27,366 bases of DNA from Canicola haemoglobinophilus (GCF_002015075.1 NZ_MUXZ01000020.1:22671-50036), one strand, 5' to 3'. Shown: positions 8,780 through 17,745, numbered from the stretch's first letter. The notes: generated from the letters alone by a model not told the origin. A program made the numbers and translations.

Positions 8780-10078
8780 ATGGGAAAAAGTGTTGTTGTC
8801 TTAGGCGCTCAATGGGGCGATGAAGGTAAAGGCAAAATTGTTGATTTATTAACAGATCGAGTTAAGTATGTTGTTCGCTATCAAGGAGACCACAATGCTG
8901 GTCATACCTTAATTATTAATGGTGAAAAAACCGTACTTAGATTAATTCCATCAGGTATTTTACGTGAAAATGTAACTTGCTTAATTGGTAATGGTGTTGT
9001 TCTTTCTCCATCTGCTTTAATGCAAGAAATGGGCGAATTAGAAAGTCGTGGAATTAAGGTTCGTGAACGTTTATTAATCTCTGAGGCTTGCCCGTTAATT
9101 CTTCCTTACCATGTAGCAATGGATAAAGCTCGTGAATCAGCTTTAGGTAATAAAGCAATTGGTACTACTGGTCGTGGAATTGGTCCAGCTTATGAAGATA
9201 AAGTAGCTCGTAGAGGCTTACGTGTTGGCGATTTATTTGATAAAGAATTATTCGCTGAAAAGCTCAAAAATATTCTTGATTATTATAATTTCCAACTAGT
9301 TCATTACTATAAAGCCGAAGCTATTGATTATCAAAAAACCTTAGATGAAGTGTTTGCTGTTGCAGATATTATTACCGCAATGGTCGCAGATGTGACAACT
9401 ATTTTAGATACTGCACGCAAAAACGGCGACAATATTTTATTTGAAGGTGCTCAAGGAACAATGTTAGACATAGACCAAGGTACCTACCCTTATGTAACCA
9501 GTTCAAATACTACTGCTGGTGGCGTTTCGACTGGTGCTGGTTTTGGTCCTCGTCATATTGATTATGTTTTAGGTATTATCAAAGCTTACTGTACCCGTGT
9601 TGGTGGTGGTCCATTCACAACTGAATTATTTGATGACGTGGGCGCAGAAATTGCACGCAAAGGAAATGAATTTGGTGCTGTAACAGGTCGTCCACGCCGT
9701 TGTGGTTGGTTTGATGCAGTTGCAATTAAACGTGCAATCCAAACAAACTCTATTTCTGGTTTCTGTATGACCAAGCTTGATGTTTTAGATGGATTTGATG
9801 AAGTCAAAATTTGTGTAGGTTATAAAATGCCTAACGGTGAAATTGCTGAATTTGCACCATTAGCTGCAAAAGACTGGGAAGGTGTTGAGCCAATTTATGA
9901 AACCTTACCTGGTTGGAAAGAAAACACATTCGGTGTAACTGATGTAAATAAATTACCAGAAAATACTCGTAATTATATTAAGCGTATTGAAGAAGTTACA
10001 GGTGTTCCTGTGGCAATTCTTTCAACTGGTCCAGATCGTGTTGAAACAATGATTTTAACGGACCCATTCACAGCATAA
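8780..10078 (+). CDS. purA: Adenylosuccinate synthetase
   Basis: PurA condenses IMP with aspartate using GTP, the first committed step to AMP. The 432-residue product matches the family length. It opens with VVVLGAQWGDEGKGKIVDLL, the GTP-binding and catalytic N-terminus (catalytic Asp within WGDEGKGK). NAGHTL near residue 40 and TTGRGIGPAYEDK near residue 130 are also hallmark motifs, as is TGRPRRCGWFD near residue 300. The open frame extends 25 codons upstream to a TTG at 8705, but that extension is not family-like. ATG 8780, preceded by AAGGCGG, is the family start. The gene stands alone between two terminators. Confidence 0.96.
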   Translation: MGKSVVVLGAQWGDEGKGKIVDLLTDRVKYVVRYQGDHNAGHTLIINGEKTVLRLIPSGILRENVTCLIGNGVVLSPSALMQEMGELESRGIKVRERLLISEACPLILPYHVAMDKARESALGNKAIGTTGRGIGPAYEDKVARRGLRVGDLFDKELFAEKLKNILDYYNFQLVHYYKAEAIDYQKTLDEVFAVADIITAMVADVTTILDTARKNGDNILFEGAQGTMLDIDQGTYPYVTSSNTTAGGVSTGAGFGPRHIDYVLGIIKAYCTRVGGGPFTTELFDDVGAEIARKGNEFGAVTGRPRRCGWFDAVAIKRAIQTNSISGFCMTKLDVLDGFDEVKICVGYKMPNGEIAEFAPLAAKDWEGVEPIYETLPGWKENTFGVTDVNKLPENTRNYIKRIEEVTGVPVAILSTGPDRVETMILTDPFTA

Positions 10079-10089
10079 ATAAATTAACA

Positions 10090-10127
10090 AAAACGGCTTA
10101 ATCAGATGAATGATTAAGCCGTTTTTT
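10090..10127. terminator. Bidirectional terminator between purA and pmbA
   Basis: A 15-bp stem (AAAACGGCTTAATCA pairing with its complement at 10111-10125) with a 6-base loop is flanked by A and T runs. It lies between convergent purA and pmbA and can stop transcription from both sides. Confidence 0.92.
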
Positions 10128-10134
10128 ATGTTAA

Positions 10135-11490
10135 TTAATTTCCCGAAACCTTCATTTTTTCTAACAAGATCGAACCAGTTTGAATATTTGATCTATGTTC
10201 AATATCATTCCCCACCGCAACTATATTAGCGAGCATATCTCTTAATTGACCTGCAATAGTAATCTCTGAAACGGGATATTGAATTTCGCCATTTTCAATC
10301 CAAAATCCAGAGGCTCCACGAGAATAATCACCAGTAACTAAATTCACGCCTTGTCCCATGAGATCTGTCACTAATAGCCCCGTGCCCATTTGCTGTAAAA
10401 GTGCGGTTAGATTTTCAGAATTTGGTTTGACTAACCAGTTATGAATTCCACCAGCATGGCCTGTACTTTGCATACCTAATTTTCTACCGCTATAACTTGT
10501 CAGTAAATAAGTTTGTAAAATCCCTTGCTCAACAATTTCTAAATTAGTCGTACGAACACCTTCGCTATCAAAAGGCGTAGATGCCAGTTTTCCGATTAAG
10601 TGCGGTCGTTCGCTAATATGAAACCAATCAGGCAATATTTTTTGACCTAAATGATCCAATAAAAAACTCGATTTACGGTATAAACTTCCGCCACTAATAG
10701 CAGCCGCTAGATGCCCGATTAACCCAGTTGCAACGTCATTCATAAAAATAACAGGGACTTCTTGCGTTTTAATTTTTCTCGGTTGCAAACGTGAAACCGC
10801 TTTTTTCGCTGAATTTTCGCCAACCCAAACCGCACTTTCTAATTCTTGGATATTGCGAGCTACCGTATATTCATAATCTCGCTCAAGTTGCTCATCGCTA
10901 CTTGCAATGACAGAGCAAGATAAAGAATAACGGCTCGATAAATAGCTTTGCAACATACCATGACTGTTGCCATAAACTCGAACGCCAGTATGAGAATTAA
11001 AGGCAGCACCTTCACTATTGACAATGCGCTCATCATAATCCAAAGCCGCTTTTTCTGTTTGTAGCGCTAACTCAACAGCACGATCTACATCAATATCTGC
11101 CTCATGATAAAGAGATAAATCTGGCGCATCAAAGGCCATTAACGCCTTATCTGCTAAACCAGTACAAGCATCTGGCGAAGTATATTTCGCAATAGCTAAA
11201 GCTGAATCTACCGCATTTTTTATAGCCTCATGGCTTAAATCTGAAGTTGAGGCATTTCCTTTTTGCTGTCCCAAGTACACCGAAATCCCCAAGGCACCAT
11301 CGCTGTTAAATTCGACATTTTCAATGTCTTGCAAGCGTGTGGAAACAGATAATCCACTGACTTTGGTTACTGCCACTTCTGCGGTTGCTCCTGCTTTAGT
11401 GGCAATTTCAATAGCATAACTCACTGCATCTCGTAATGTTTGTTCTTGTTGTTTTAAAAGTGCGGTGGAATTTTGTTGAGTTTTCATCAT
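10135..11490 (-). CDS. pmbA: Metalloprotease PmbA/TldE
   Basis: PmbA (TldE) pairs with TldD in a cytosolic heterodimeric metalloprotease, known for maturing microcin B17 and degrading the CcdA antitoxin. The 451-residue sequence shows the U62-family pattern: an N-terminal helical region with AGATAEVAVTKVSGLSVSTR, and a C-terminal domain with TPFDSEGVRTTNLEIVEQG, HAGGIHNWLVKP, GVNLVTGDYSRGASGFWIENG and a GNDIEHRSNIQTGSILL ending. As in other PmbA proteins, the HExxxH zinc motif of TldD is absent. Two ATG codons open the frame; the second (11487) has the better spacing from AAAAGG. It is divergent from yjgA, a neighbourhood also seen in E. coli. tldD is not in this window. Confidence 0.95.
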   Translation of the reverse strand: MMKTQQNSTALLKQQEQTLRDAVSYAIEIATKAGATAEVAVTKVSGLSVSTRLQDIENVEFNSDGALGISVYLGQQKGNASTSDLSHEAIKNAVDSALAIAKYTSPDACTGLADKALMAFDAPDLSLYHEADIDVDRAVELALQTEKAALDYDERIVNSEGAAFNSHTGVRVYGNSHGMLQSYLSSRYSLSCSVIASSDEQLERDYEYTVARNIQELESAVWVGENSAKKAVSRLQPRKIKTQEVPVIFMNDVATGLIGHLAAAISGGSLYRKSSFLLDHLGQKILPDWFHISERPHLIGKLASTPFDSEGVRTTNLEIVEQGILQTYLLTSYSGRKLGMQSTGHAGGIHNWLVKPNSENLTALLQQMGTGLLVTDLMGQGVNLVTGDYSRGASGFWIENGEIQYPVSEITIAGQLRDMLANIVAVGNDIEHRSNIQTGSILLEKMKVSGN

Positions 11491-11632
11491 AAACCTTTTT
11501 ATTAAATCAAAATTTTGGCTATTCTAGCCTATTTTCCAATTTGTCGCTAACCACAAATATGATGGCATTTCAGCAAAATCTTAACTTATGCTAAACTACG
11601 CCGAATTTTACATAAGGAAATAGGAATAGATT

Positions 11633-12166
11633 ATGGCAAAACGTAAAAAAGAAGTATTTGATTGGGAAGATGAAGAACAAGAGGAAATCATTTGGGTTAG
11701 CAAAAGTGAAATAAAACGTGATGCAGAAGCCTTGAAAAAATTAGGTGAAAAACTCGTTGATTTAACTAAAACCAATTTAGAAAAAATGCCTTTAGATGAG
11801 AGTTTACGTGATGCTGTTGAACTGGCGCAACGTTTACAAAAAGAGGCTCGCCGCCGTCAAATTCAATATATTGGTAAGTTATTGCGTGCAATTGATCCAG
11901 AACCAATCCAAGAGGCTTTAGATAAACTTGAAAATAAGCATCAGCAACAACAAGCAATGTTGCATAAGTTAGAATTATTGCGCGATGAATTAGTGGAAAA
12001 AGGCGATAATACACTTACTGAGCTTTTAATTGATTATCCTCAAGCAGATCGCCAATATTTACGCAATTTAATTCGTTCGGCTCAAAAAGAACGAGAACAA
12101 AATAAGCCACCTAAAGCCTATCGAGAAATTTTTCAGTATTTGAAAGAATTGGTTTTAGAAGAGTAA
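11633..12166 (+). CDS. darP: YjgA/DarP ribosome-associated protein (DUF615)
   Basis: This 177-residue, highly charged helical protein of the YjgA/DUF615 family associates with pre-50S ribosomal particles and promotes large-subunit maturation. Visible family features are the acidic N-terminus (DWEDEEQEEIIWVSKSEIKRD), the ALKKLGEKLVDL helix, the RRRQIQYIGKLLR segment near residue 76, and the YRNL/YLRNLIRSAQKE element near residue 138 followed by KAYREIFQYLKEL. The start ATG follows TAGGAA. It is divergent from pmbA, with about 140 bases shared upstream. The adjacency of pmbA and yjgA is conserved in enteric bacteria, but no functional tie is shown by sequence alone. Confidence 0.92.
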   Translation: MAKRKKEVFDWEDEEQEEIIWVSKSEIKRDAEALKKLGEKLVDLTKTNLEKMPLDESLRDAVELAQRLQKEARRRQIQYIGKLLRAIDPEPIQEALDKLENKHQQQQAMLHKLELLRDELVEKGDNTLTELLIDYPQADRQYLRNLIRSAQKEREQNKPPKAYREIFQYLKELVLEE

Positions 12167-12177
12167 AAAAGAAAATC

Positions 12178-12193
12178 CGCACTAAAAAGTGCG
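12178..12193. terminator. Short bidirectional terminator between yjgA and hflC
   Basis: CGCACT and AGTGCG flank an AAAA loop, followed by a T-rich stretch on the plus strand and by TTTT(C)TTTTTT on the minus strand. It sits 11 bases after the yjgA stop and 19 bases past the hflC stop. Its stem resembles a truncated uptake signal. Confidence 0.75.
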
Positions 12194-12212
12194 AATTATT
12201 TTTATCCAAATT

Positions 12213-13100
12213 TTATTTTTGTGGGCTTTGCATAAAGCGGAAGAAGTCGCTACCCGGTTTCAAAATCATCATATTATTTGAGCCTTCGAAGCTATTTTCA
12301 TAGGCTTTCATGCTACGAATGAAACTGAAAAATTCAGGTTGCTGTGCAAAGGCATCTGAATACAATTTTGCTGCCGTTGCATCACCTTCACCACGTAATT
12401 CTTGCGCTTTTTTACTTGCGGTTGCCAAAATAACGGTCACTTTACGATCAACATCCGCTTGGATAAATGCCGCTTTTTCTTTACCTTGTGAACGATGTTC
12501 ACGAGCTACAGCATCACGCTCAGCACGCATACGTTGATAAATAGAAGAAGAGACTTCATCAGGTAAGTTGATCTGTTTTACACGCACATCAACAACTTCA
12601 ATCCCTAATTCTGCCGTACTATCTTGTCCTGTATTAAGCGCTTTTTTCGCCCCTTCCATCAATTCGCCACGTGTACCAGAAACAATATCTTTAATCGTTC
12701 TAGAACCGATTTCAGAACGCAAACGGTCGTTTACTTTGCGGCGTAAAAGATTTGATGCTTGAACATAATCGCCACCGCTTGTTGCTGTATAAAAACGACC
12801 AAAATCGCTAATTCTCCATTTTACATAGGAATCAACTAATAAGTCTTTTTTCTCAACAGTTACAAAGCGATCAGGTTGACCATCTAATGTTCTAATTCGA
12901 GCATCAAGAATTTTGATGTTATCAATAAATGGAATTTTAAAATGTAAACCTGGGTTATACACAACCACTTTATTATCTGCATCACGATGTACTTTACTAA
13001 AGCGCAACATAATGCCACGAGTGCCCTCATCAACAATCACAATGCTCGAATAAATAAGTGCAACTAATACAATCAGAATAGGAGTTAGAAACTTACGCAT
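12213..13100 (-). CDS. hflC: HflC, FtsH protease modulator
   Basis: HflC forms with HflK a large membrane cage around the FtsH protease on the periplasmic side of the inner membrane. The 295-residue protein has one N-terminal membrane anchor (about residues 5-20, ILIVLVALIYSSIVIV) followed by a band-7/SPFH domain with VDEGTRGIMLRF, YNPGLHFKIPF and VKWRI. A charged coiled-coil region follows (RAERDAVAREHRSQGKEKAAFIQADVDRKV is its core), then the conserved YSDAFAQQPEFFSFIRSMKAYE. Its ATG overlaps the hflK stop by one base (TAATG), showing translational coupling in an hflKC operon. Confidence 0.95.
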   Translation of the reverse strand: MRKFLTPILIVLVALIYSSIVIVDEGTRGIMLRFSKVHRDADNKVVVYNPGLHFKIPFIDNIKILDARIRTLDGQPDRFVTVEKKDLLVDSYVKWRISDFGRFYTATSGGDYVQASNLLRRKVNDRLRSEIGSRTIKDIVSGTRGELMEGAKKALNTGQDSTAELGIEVVDVRVKQINLPDEVSSSIYQRMRAERDAVAREHRSQGKEKAAFIQADVDRKVTVILATASKKAQELRGEGDATAAKLYSDAFAQQPEFFSFIRSMKAYENSFEGSNNMMILKPGSDFFRFMQSPQK

Positions 13101-14350
13101 TAATTAAATCTCCCTTGGCGGCCTTCAGTAATTGGATCTACATTATTTAGCGAAACATCTTTATTTGTTACCGCTCTTTCTGGAACAATTTTGTCATTTG
13201 TTTGGTAAGTTTTAACAGGTGTATTGGTTTTCTCTGTTAAATTTTTTCCACTCAAAATTTGCTCTAATGGCAACACTGTCAAATTATTACCACTATTGTT
13301 ATCCAGCATAACTTTTGGCGTATTCGCCATGACTTTTTCCATGGTTTGAATATATAGACGCTCACGCAATAATTCTGGCGAGGCTTTAAACTCAGGTAAT
13401 AAACGTTGGAAACGTTCTACTTCACCTTGTGCATTTAACACAATTTGTTCTTTATATGCGGTAGCTTGCTCAATAATACGTTGTGCATCGCCTCGAGCTC
13501 TTGGCTCTTGCTCACGGGCATAAGCTTCAGCTTCACGAATATAACGCTGCTCATCTTCTTGTGCTTTAATGGCGTCATCAAAAGCAGCTTTCACTTCTTC
13601 CGGTGGACGAGCTGATTGGAAGTTAACATCAATTACTTCTAATCCCATGTCATAAGTCGCAATAATGTCATTTAAGGCTTTCCAAGTATTTTCACGTACA
13701 ACTGAACGTCCTGTCGTTAAAATATCATCCATTGTCATATGACCAATGACATAGCGTAACGCACTATCAGTAGCTTGATTTAAGCTATCATCGGCTTTTG
13801 TTACACTAAACAAGTACTTAGCTGGATCTTGTACACGATATTGCACAGTCATCTCAACTTTTACCATATTTTCATCTTGCGTTAACATTGCACCTTGGGT
13901 TCTTAATTCACGCACTTGCTCGACATTTACCGCTCTTACACGATCAATAAAAGTGGGTTTCCAGTTTAAACCGGGTTGCACAATTGAATGTAATTGACCG
14001 AAACGAAGCACAACACCACGTTCAGCCTCTTTTACTGTATAAAACCCACTTAATCCCCAAATCACAGCAGCGGCTAACACACCAATAGGTAACAATTTAC
14101 CTAATCCTACAGGCGGTAAATTTTGCTTACCTTTTTTGCCACCTTTACCAGACTGACCACCGAGTTTTTTCAACAAATTATTGAAGATTTCTTCAATATC
14201 TGGTGGTGATTGTTCGGTATTTTTTTGCTGATTTTTTGGCTGTTCCCAACCAGATTGTTTATCTCCATTATGAGATTGATTATTTTCTGGCTTTTGCCCA
14301 GAACTCCCCGGCTTGCCCCAAGGATCTTGATCTGAATTATTGAACGACAT
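13100..14350 (-). CDS. hflK: HflK, FtsH protease modulator
   Basis: HflK is the partner of HflC in the FtsH-regulating SPFH complex. The N-terminal 80 residues are hydrophilic and Gly/Gln/Asn-rich (DPWGKPGSSGQK...), as in E. coli HflK. A membrane helix follows at about residues 86-105, then the band-7 domain (VKEAERGVVLRFGQLHSIVQPGLNWKP) and a coiled-coil region (AYAREQEPRARGDAQRIIEQA). The open frame allows an ATG at 14362. Between it and the ATG at 14350, however, lies GGAG at ideal spacing, and MSFNNSDQDPWG matches the family start, so I choose 14350 (416 residues). It is the first gene of the hflKC pair and lies 78 bases after the phosphopantetheinyl transferase gene, with no clear terminator between them. 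Confidence 0.94.
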   Translation of the reverse strand: MSFNNSDQDPWGKPGSSGQKPENNQSHNGDKQSGWEQPKNQQKNTEQSPPDIEEIFNNLLKKLGGQSGKGGKKGKQNLPPVGLGKLLPIGVLAAAVIWGLSGFYTVKEAERGVVLRFGQLHSIVQPGLNWKPTFIDRVRAVNVEQVRELRTQGAMLTQDENMVKVEMTVQYRVQDPAKYLFSVTKADDSLNQATDSALRYVIGHMTMDDILTTGRSVVRENTWKALNDIIATYDMGLEVIDVNFQSARPPEEVKAAFDDAIKAQEDEQRYIREAEAYAREQEPRARGDAQRIIEQATAYKEQIVLNAQGEVERFQRLLPEFKASPELLRERLYIQTMEKVMANTPKVMLDNNSGNNLTVLPLEQILSGKNLTEKTNTPVKTYQTNDKIVPERAVTNKDVSLNNVDPITEGRQGRFN

Positions 14351-14428
14351 TTCATTCTCCATTTGTCAAAAAATTGTTACAAGTCTAAACAAAATATTGA
14401 TCTAAGTCTAATCTATTTAAGATTAATT

Positions 14429-15151
14429 TTATGATTTAACAAGGTTCACTTGATATTCAATTATCTGGGTCAGTTGTTGTGGCATAAGCTGATTATTTTG
14501 CCAAGCAAAATACTGTGCTTTTTCAATATGTTGATGACAGAAAAGTGCCAAGTAGAAAGGCAATTCAGTGGTAAATATCAACTTTCCTGTGGGGCAATAA
14601 TCAGAGTAAAGTAATAGTTCTTCTGGCTTATGCTGTACTTCGGATAATTTCACAATCCCTATCCCTTGTGATTTCAGCAATGCCTCGCGCCCACACCAAA
14701 TTTGATAAAAGCGTTCCTCACAAGGTTTTTGTTGAAACCAAACTAACTCTTGTGGAGCAGCAAAATGCTGTAAAAGTGCGGCGTAATTTCTGTTTTTTTT
14801 AACAAATTCAATATCAATTCCTACCGCACTTTTTTCATGAGGTTCCTCAACTTGTAATACCACAGCCACCCAATCATCAGAATGACTAATATTAAAATCA
14901 ATATTGTCTGCTAAGAAGTAAGGGCGATTAGAGGAAGAACGCTGAATACTGCCCAAAAGAGCGGTATCAATTTCCGCTTTTTGCAATAATTGCCACAATA
15001 AAAAATGCGCTAGACGGCGACAATAATAACGTTGTTGAACAGGCTTATAAGTGCTTTTTAAATGCGTAAGTTGTTCATTGAGTAAATGTAAAGGAATGAT
15101 TTCAAAAGGGTAGGGCTGTTGAATATTGCCCCAAGCGACAAAAATGGCCAT
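14429..15151 (-). CDS. 4'-phosphopantetheinyl transferase superfamily protein
   Basis: Proteins of this superfamily transfer 4'-phosphopantetheine from CoA to a carrier-protein serine. The diagnostic elements are present. FNISHSDDWVAVV lies near residue 103, VGIDIEFVKKNRN carries the metal-binding Asp/Glu pair near residue 128, and FYQIWCGREALLKSQGIGI carries the W-x3-EA-x2-K helix near residue 170. The residue before Glu is Arg rather than the usual Lys, a conservative change. The frame is open upstream to 15187, but that extension overlaps a terminator hairpin. ATG 15151 has GGAATAA before it and begins like a family N-terminus (240 residues). The size and layout fit the Sfp/AcpT-like group rather than the short AcpS. 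The carrier-protein substrate is unknown. Confidence 0.88.
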   Translation of the reverse strand: MAIFVAWGNIQQPYPFEIIPLHLLNEQLTHLKSTYKPVQQRYYCRRLAHFLLWQLLQKAEIDTALLGSIQRSSSNRPYFLADNIDFNISHSDDWVAVVLQVEEPHEKSAVGIDIEFVKKNRNYAALLQHFAAPQELVWFQQKPCEERFYQIWCGREALLKSQGIGIVKLSEVQHKPEELLLYSDYCPTGKLIFTTELPFYLALFCHQHIEKAQYFAWQNNQLMPQQLTQIIEYQVNLVKS

Positions 15152-15162
15152 ATTTATTCCAT

Positions 15163-15185
15163 AAAAAAGCCTGAACATCTCAGGC
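15163..15185 (-). terminator. Terminator after the small lipoprotein gene
   Basis: On the minus strand GCCTGA and TCAGGC form a stem with a 5-base loop, followed by a T6 run. It lies just after the stop at 15194 and directly before the start of the phosphopantetheinyl transferase gene. Confidence 0.88.
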
Positions 15186-15193
15186 AATTACGA

Positions 15194-15457
15194 TCAATTT
15201 CTATATTGTTGAATACTTGCCATTCTTAACAGGCAAATTTTGTTTTGCTCTTTCTCTGGCAATTGGCTTAGCTTATTTTTATTGCGTTTGAACTGCGCTA
15301 ATTCAGCGCTAGACAAAGAGGACTGCGCTACATTTTTGTCTAACACATTAAAATAGCTCTGACAACTTGAGGGCAACTTACTATTCGTATTAGATAAATT
15401 GATTGTTGTACAAGCATTGAGCAAGATAACAGTGCCAAGGAAGATAATTTTTTTCAT
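15194..15457 (-). CDS. Small lipoprotein, paralogue of the adjacent secreted protein
   Basis: An 87-residue protein with a lipoprotein signal: MKKIIFLGTVILLNAC, lipobox LNAC, acylated Cys at 16. The mature part contains CQSYFNVLDKNV, then a charged helical middle and CLLRMASIQQ. It aligns with the next gene upstream (15515-15757): both have C-x2-YF-x-x(V/L)D at the N-terminus, K-rich spacing and a second Cys near the C-terminus. The pair resembles the small Pasteurellaceae secreted family I recall as DUF5339, an assignment that needs a profile search. ATG 15457 is chosen over the in-frame TTG at 15463 because AAGGA is correctly spaced from it. Function unknown. Confidence 0.75.
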   Translation of the reverse strand: MKKIIFLGTVILLNACTTINLSNTNSKLPSSCQSYFNVLDKNVAQSSLSSAELAQFKRNKNKLSQLPEKEQNKICLLRMASIQQYRN

Positions 15458-15471
15458 ACACAATCCTTCAA

Positions 15472-15498
15472 TAAAAAAAGCCAGTAAAAACTGGCTTT
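15472..15498 (-). terminator. Terminator between the two paralogous small genes
   Basis: AAAGCCAGT and ACTGGCTTT form a 9-bp stem with a 4-base loop, followed on the minus strand by a T run. It follows the stop of the secreted-protein gene at 15515. Confidence 0.9.
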
Positions 15499-15514
15499 GG
15501 ATTATACGTGAAAA

Positions 15515-15757
15515 TTACATTTTTGGCATTTGTTTTAATTGCTCAAGTGCTGCTTCGCAAGCCTGTCCTTGTGCTGCCGCTGGCATCATTTTCATTTGCT
15601 CTTTGCCAGCACTCATTTGCTGTTTTACTGCAGCAGGTGCTTTTTCCACGTAAGCATCAACAGCTTTGAAGTATTCTTCACATTTAGGATGAAGATCAGC
15701 AGCGTTAGCAGCGAATGCAGCCATAACAAGAGCGGTAGATAACATAATTTTTTTCAT
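15515..15757 (-). CDS. Small periplasmic protein of DUF5339 type
   Basis: An 80-residue protein with a classical signal peptide (MKKIMLSTALVMAAFAANA, cleavage after ANA at about residue 19-20). The mature part is about 60 residues: CEEYFKAVDAYVEKAPAAV, a helical K/Q/M-rich middle, and a second cysteine near residue 66 in GQACEAALEQLKQM. Two cysteines in a periplasmic protein make a disulfide plausible. It is homologous to its neighbour at 15194-15457 but lacks the lipobox. The start follows a strong GGGAGAA site. Family assignment is from memory and moderate; no function can be given. Confidence 0.78.
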   Translation of the reverse strand: MKKIMLSTALVMAAFAANAADLHPKCEEYFKAVDAYVEKAPAAVKQQMSAGKEQMKMMPAAAQGQACEAALEQLKQMPKM

Positions 15758-15782
15758 AGAAATTCTCCCTGAAATAAAGTAA

Positions 15783-15808
15783 ATAAAAATCCCTAAATTA
15801 ATTAGGGA
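15783..15808 (-). terminator. Terminator of htpG
   Basis: On the minus strand the 7-bp stem TCCCTAA/TTAGGGA with a 5-base loop is followed by TTTTTATTT. It lies about 57 bases beyond the htpG stop codon. Confidence 0.8.
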
Positions 15809-15864
15809 CTTTTATTATATCTAATAGCTCAAAAAAAAAACAATAAAAGTATAAAAAATAACTT

Positions 15865-17745
15865 TTACGCTAATAAGCTATTTATACGCTTAATAAATGC
15901 GGTTGGATTTTCTAAAGAACCACGTTCAGCAAGCATGGCTTGCTCAAGTAATAATTCAACCCAATTTGCAAATTCAGCCTCATCAGCAAGATCTGCTACT
16001 TTTTTCACTAAATGATGCTCCAGATTAAGCTCAAAAGTGTATTTGACTTCAGGTACAGGCTGTCCAGCCGCTGCAAATAATTTTGCCATTTGCGTTGTCA
16101 TTTGATCGTTGTCCGTAGAAACCACGGCTGGAGTATCCGTTAAACGATGAGTTAGACGCACATCTTTTACTCGTTCACCGAGCAAGGTTTTCACACGTTC
16201 AATAAATGAACTAAAAGCTTTATCTTGCTCTTTTTGTTCTTCCTGCTCTTTATCCGCTAAATCACCTAAATCCAAATCCGCTTTAGTAATGGGTTGTAAT
16301 TGTTTGCCATCAAATTCAGTTAAATAACTTAGCATCCATTCATCAATGCGATCTGATAATAGTAAAACTTCAATATCTTTCTTATTGAATAACTCTAAGT
16401 GTGGTGAGTTTTTGGCAGCAATATAGCTATCAGCGGTAATGTAATAAATTGCCTTTTGTCCCTCTTTCATACGAGCAACATAATCTTCTAGAGAAACAGT
16501 TTGCTCTGAGCTGTCGTTTTTACTAGAAGCAAAACGCAATAATTTGGCAATATTTTCTTTATTAGCAAAATCTTCTGCAGGACCTTCTTTTAATACTAAG
16601 CCAAATTCTTTCCAGAATTGTAAATATTTCTCCCCATCATCTTTGGCTAATTTTTCTAGCATTTGTAATGAGCGTTTGGTTAACGCTTTGCGTAAAGCCG
16701 CGGTCACTTTGTTATCTTGCAAAATTTCACGAGATACATTGAGCGGCAAATCATTGCTATCAATTAAACCACGCATAAAGCGTAAGTAATTCGGCATAAA
16801 TTGCTCTGCATCGTCCATAATAAACACACGTTGTACATAAAGTTTCAAGCCATGTTTATGTTCACGATTGAATAGATCCCAAGGTGCTTTAGAAGGTACA
16901 TAAAGCAAGCTGGTATATTCTTGATTTCCTTCTACTTTATTATGTGCCCATAAAAGCGGATCAGCAAAATCATGGCTTAAATGCTTGTAAAACTCTTTGT
17001 ATTCTTCATCAGAAATCTCTGATTTTGATCTTGTCCAAAGGGCTTGTGCTTTATTGATTTTTTCCCATTTAATGCCTGTTTCTTTGCCTTCTTCATCATA
17101 TTCTTTGGCTAAAATTTCCACTGGCAAGCCAATATGATCAGAATATTTGCTAATAATTTCACGCACACGCCATTCATTAGCAAACTCTTTTTCCTCTTCA
17201 CGCAAATGCAAGGTAATTTCTGTACCACGCTCTTTTTTCTCAATATCCGCTACAGAATATTCGCCTTCGCCAGCAGACTCCCACAACACCCCTTTATCAG
17301 CGGAAACGCCAGCAGCTCTCGTTTTGACCGTTACTTTATCCGCCACAATAAATGCCGAATAAAAACCCACACCAAATTGCCCGATCAATTGACTATCTTT
17401 CGCTTGATCTTGTCCAAGTGCGGTCAAAAATTCCTTTGTTCCAGATTTCGCAATAGTACCAAGATGATCAATCGCCTGTTCTCTTGTCATACCAATACCA
17501 TTATCGCTAATGGTTAAAGTGCCTTTATCCGCATCAAAACTGATCCGCACTTTTAAATCGCCATCGCCTTCATATAATTCAGGGGCAGACAAGGCTTTGA
17601 AACGTAATTTATCTGCTGCATCTGAGGCATTAGAAATTAACTCACGCAAAAAAATCTCTTTATTTGAATAAAGAGAATGAATCATTAATTGTAAAAGTTG
17701 TTTGACTTCAGATTGAAAACCACGAGTTTCTTGATTTATTGACAT
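15865..17745 (-). CDS. htpG: Hsp90-family chaperone HtpG
   Basis: HtpG is the bacterial Hsp90, a cytosolic ATP-dependent dimeric chaperone. The 626-residue product has the family length. The N-terminal GHKL ATPase domain shows ELISNASDAADKLRF (metal/ATP Glu-Asn, near residues 36-50), DNGIGMT near residue 82 and GQFGVGFYSAF near residue 122. The middle domain contains VFIMDDAEQFMPNYLRFMRG and LPLNVSREILQ, with the conserved Arg that contacts ATP. The C-terminal dimerisation domain follows from about residue 510. The start ATG has AAGGAAA upstream, and a sigma-32-like promoter lies about 40-70 bases upstream. It appears monocistronic, with a hairpin terminator at each side. Confidence 0.97.
   Translation of the reverse strand: MSINQETRGFQSEVKQLLQLMIHSLYSNKEIFLRELISNASDAADKLRFKALSAPELYEGDGDLKVRISFDADKGTLTISDNGIGMTREQAIDHLGTIAKSGTKEFLTALGQDQAKDSQLIGQFGVGFYSAFIVADKVTVKTRAAGVSADKGVLWESAGEGEYSVADIEKKERGTEITLHLREEEKEFANEWRVREIISKYSDHIGLPVEILAKEYDEEGKETGIKWEKINKAQALWTRSKSEISDEEYKEFYKHLSHDFADPLLWAHNKVEGNQEYTSLLYVPSKAPWDLFNREHKHGLKLYVQRVFIMDDAEQFMPNYLRFMRGLIDSNDLPLNVSREILQDNKVTAALRKALTKRSLQMLEKLAKDDGEKYLQFWKEFGLVLKEGPAEDFANKENIAKLLRFASSKNDSSEQTVSLEDYVARMKEGQKAIYYITADSYIAAKNSPHLELFNKKDIEVLLLSDRIDEWMLSYLTEFDGKQLQPITKADLDLGDLADKEQEEQKEQDKAFSSFIERVKTLLGERVKDVRLTHRLTDTPAVVSTDNDQMTTQMAKLFAAAGQPVPEVKYTFELNLEHHLVKKVADLADEAEFANWVELLLEQAMLAERGSLENPTAFIKRINSLLA

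Noticed and set aside
12774..12782. A second perfect ACCGCTTGT (Actinobacillus-type core complement) inside hflC
   Set aside because: It lies in a conserved housekeeping gene, isolated and with a less AT-rich flank, so chance is likely. It shows that one 9-mer alone is weak evidence of transfer.
17134..17517. 127-codon plus-strand ORF inside htpG
   Set aside because: Lies wholly antisense to a well-conserved htpG region, with no ribosome site and no recognisable family.
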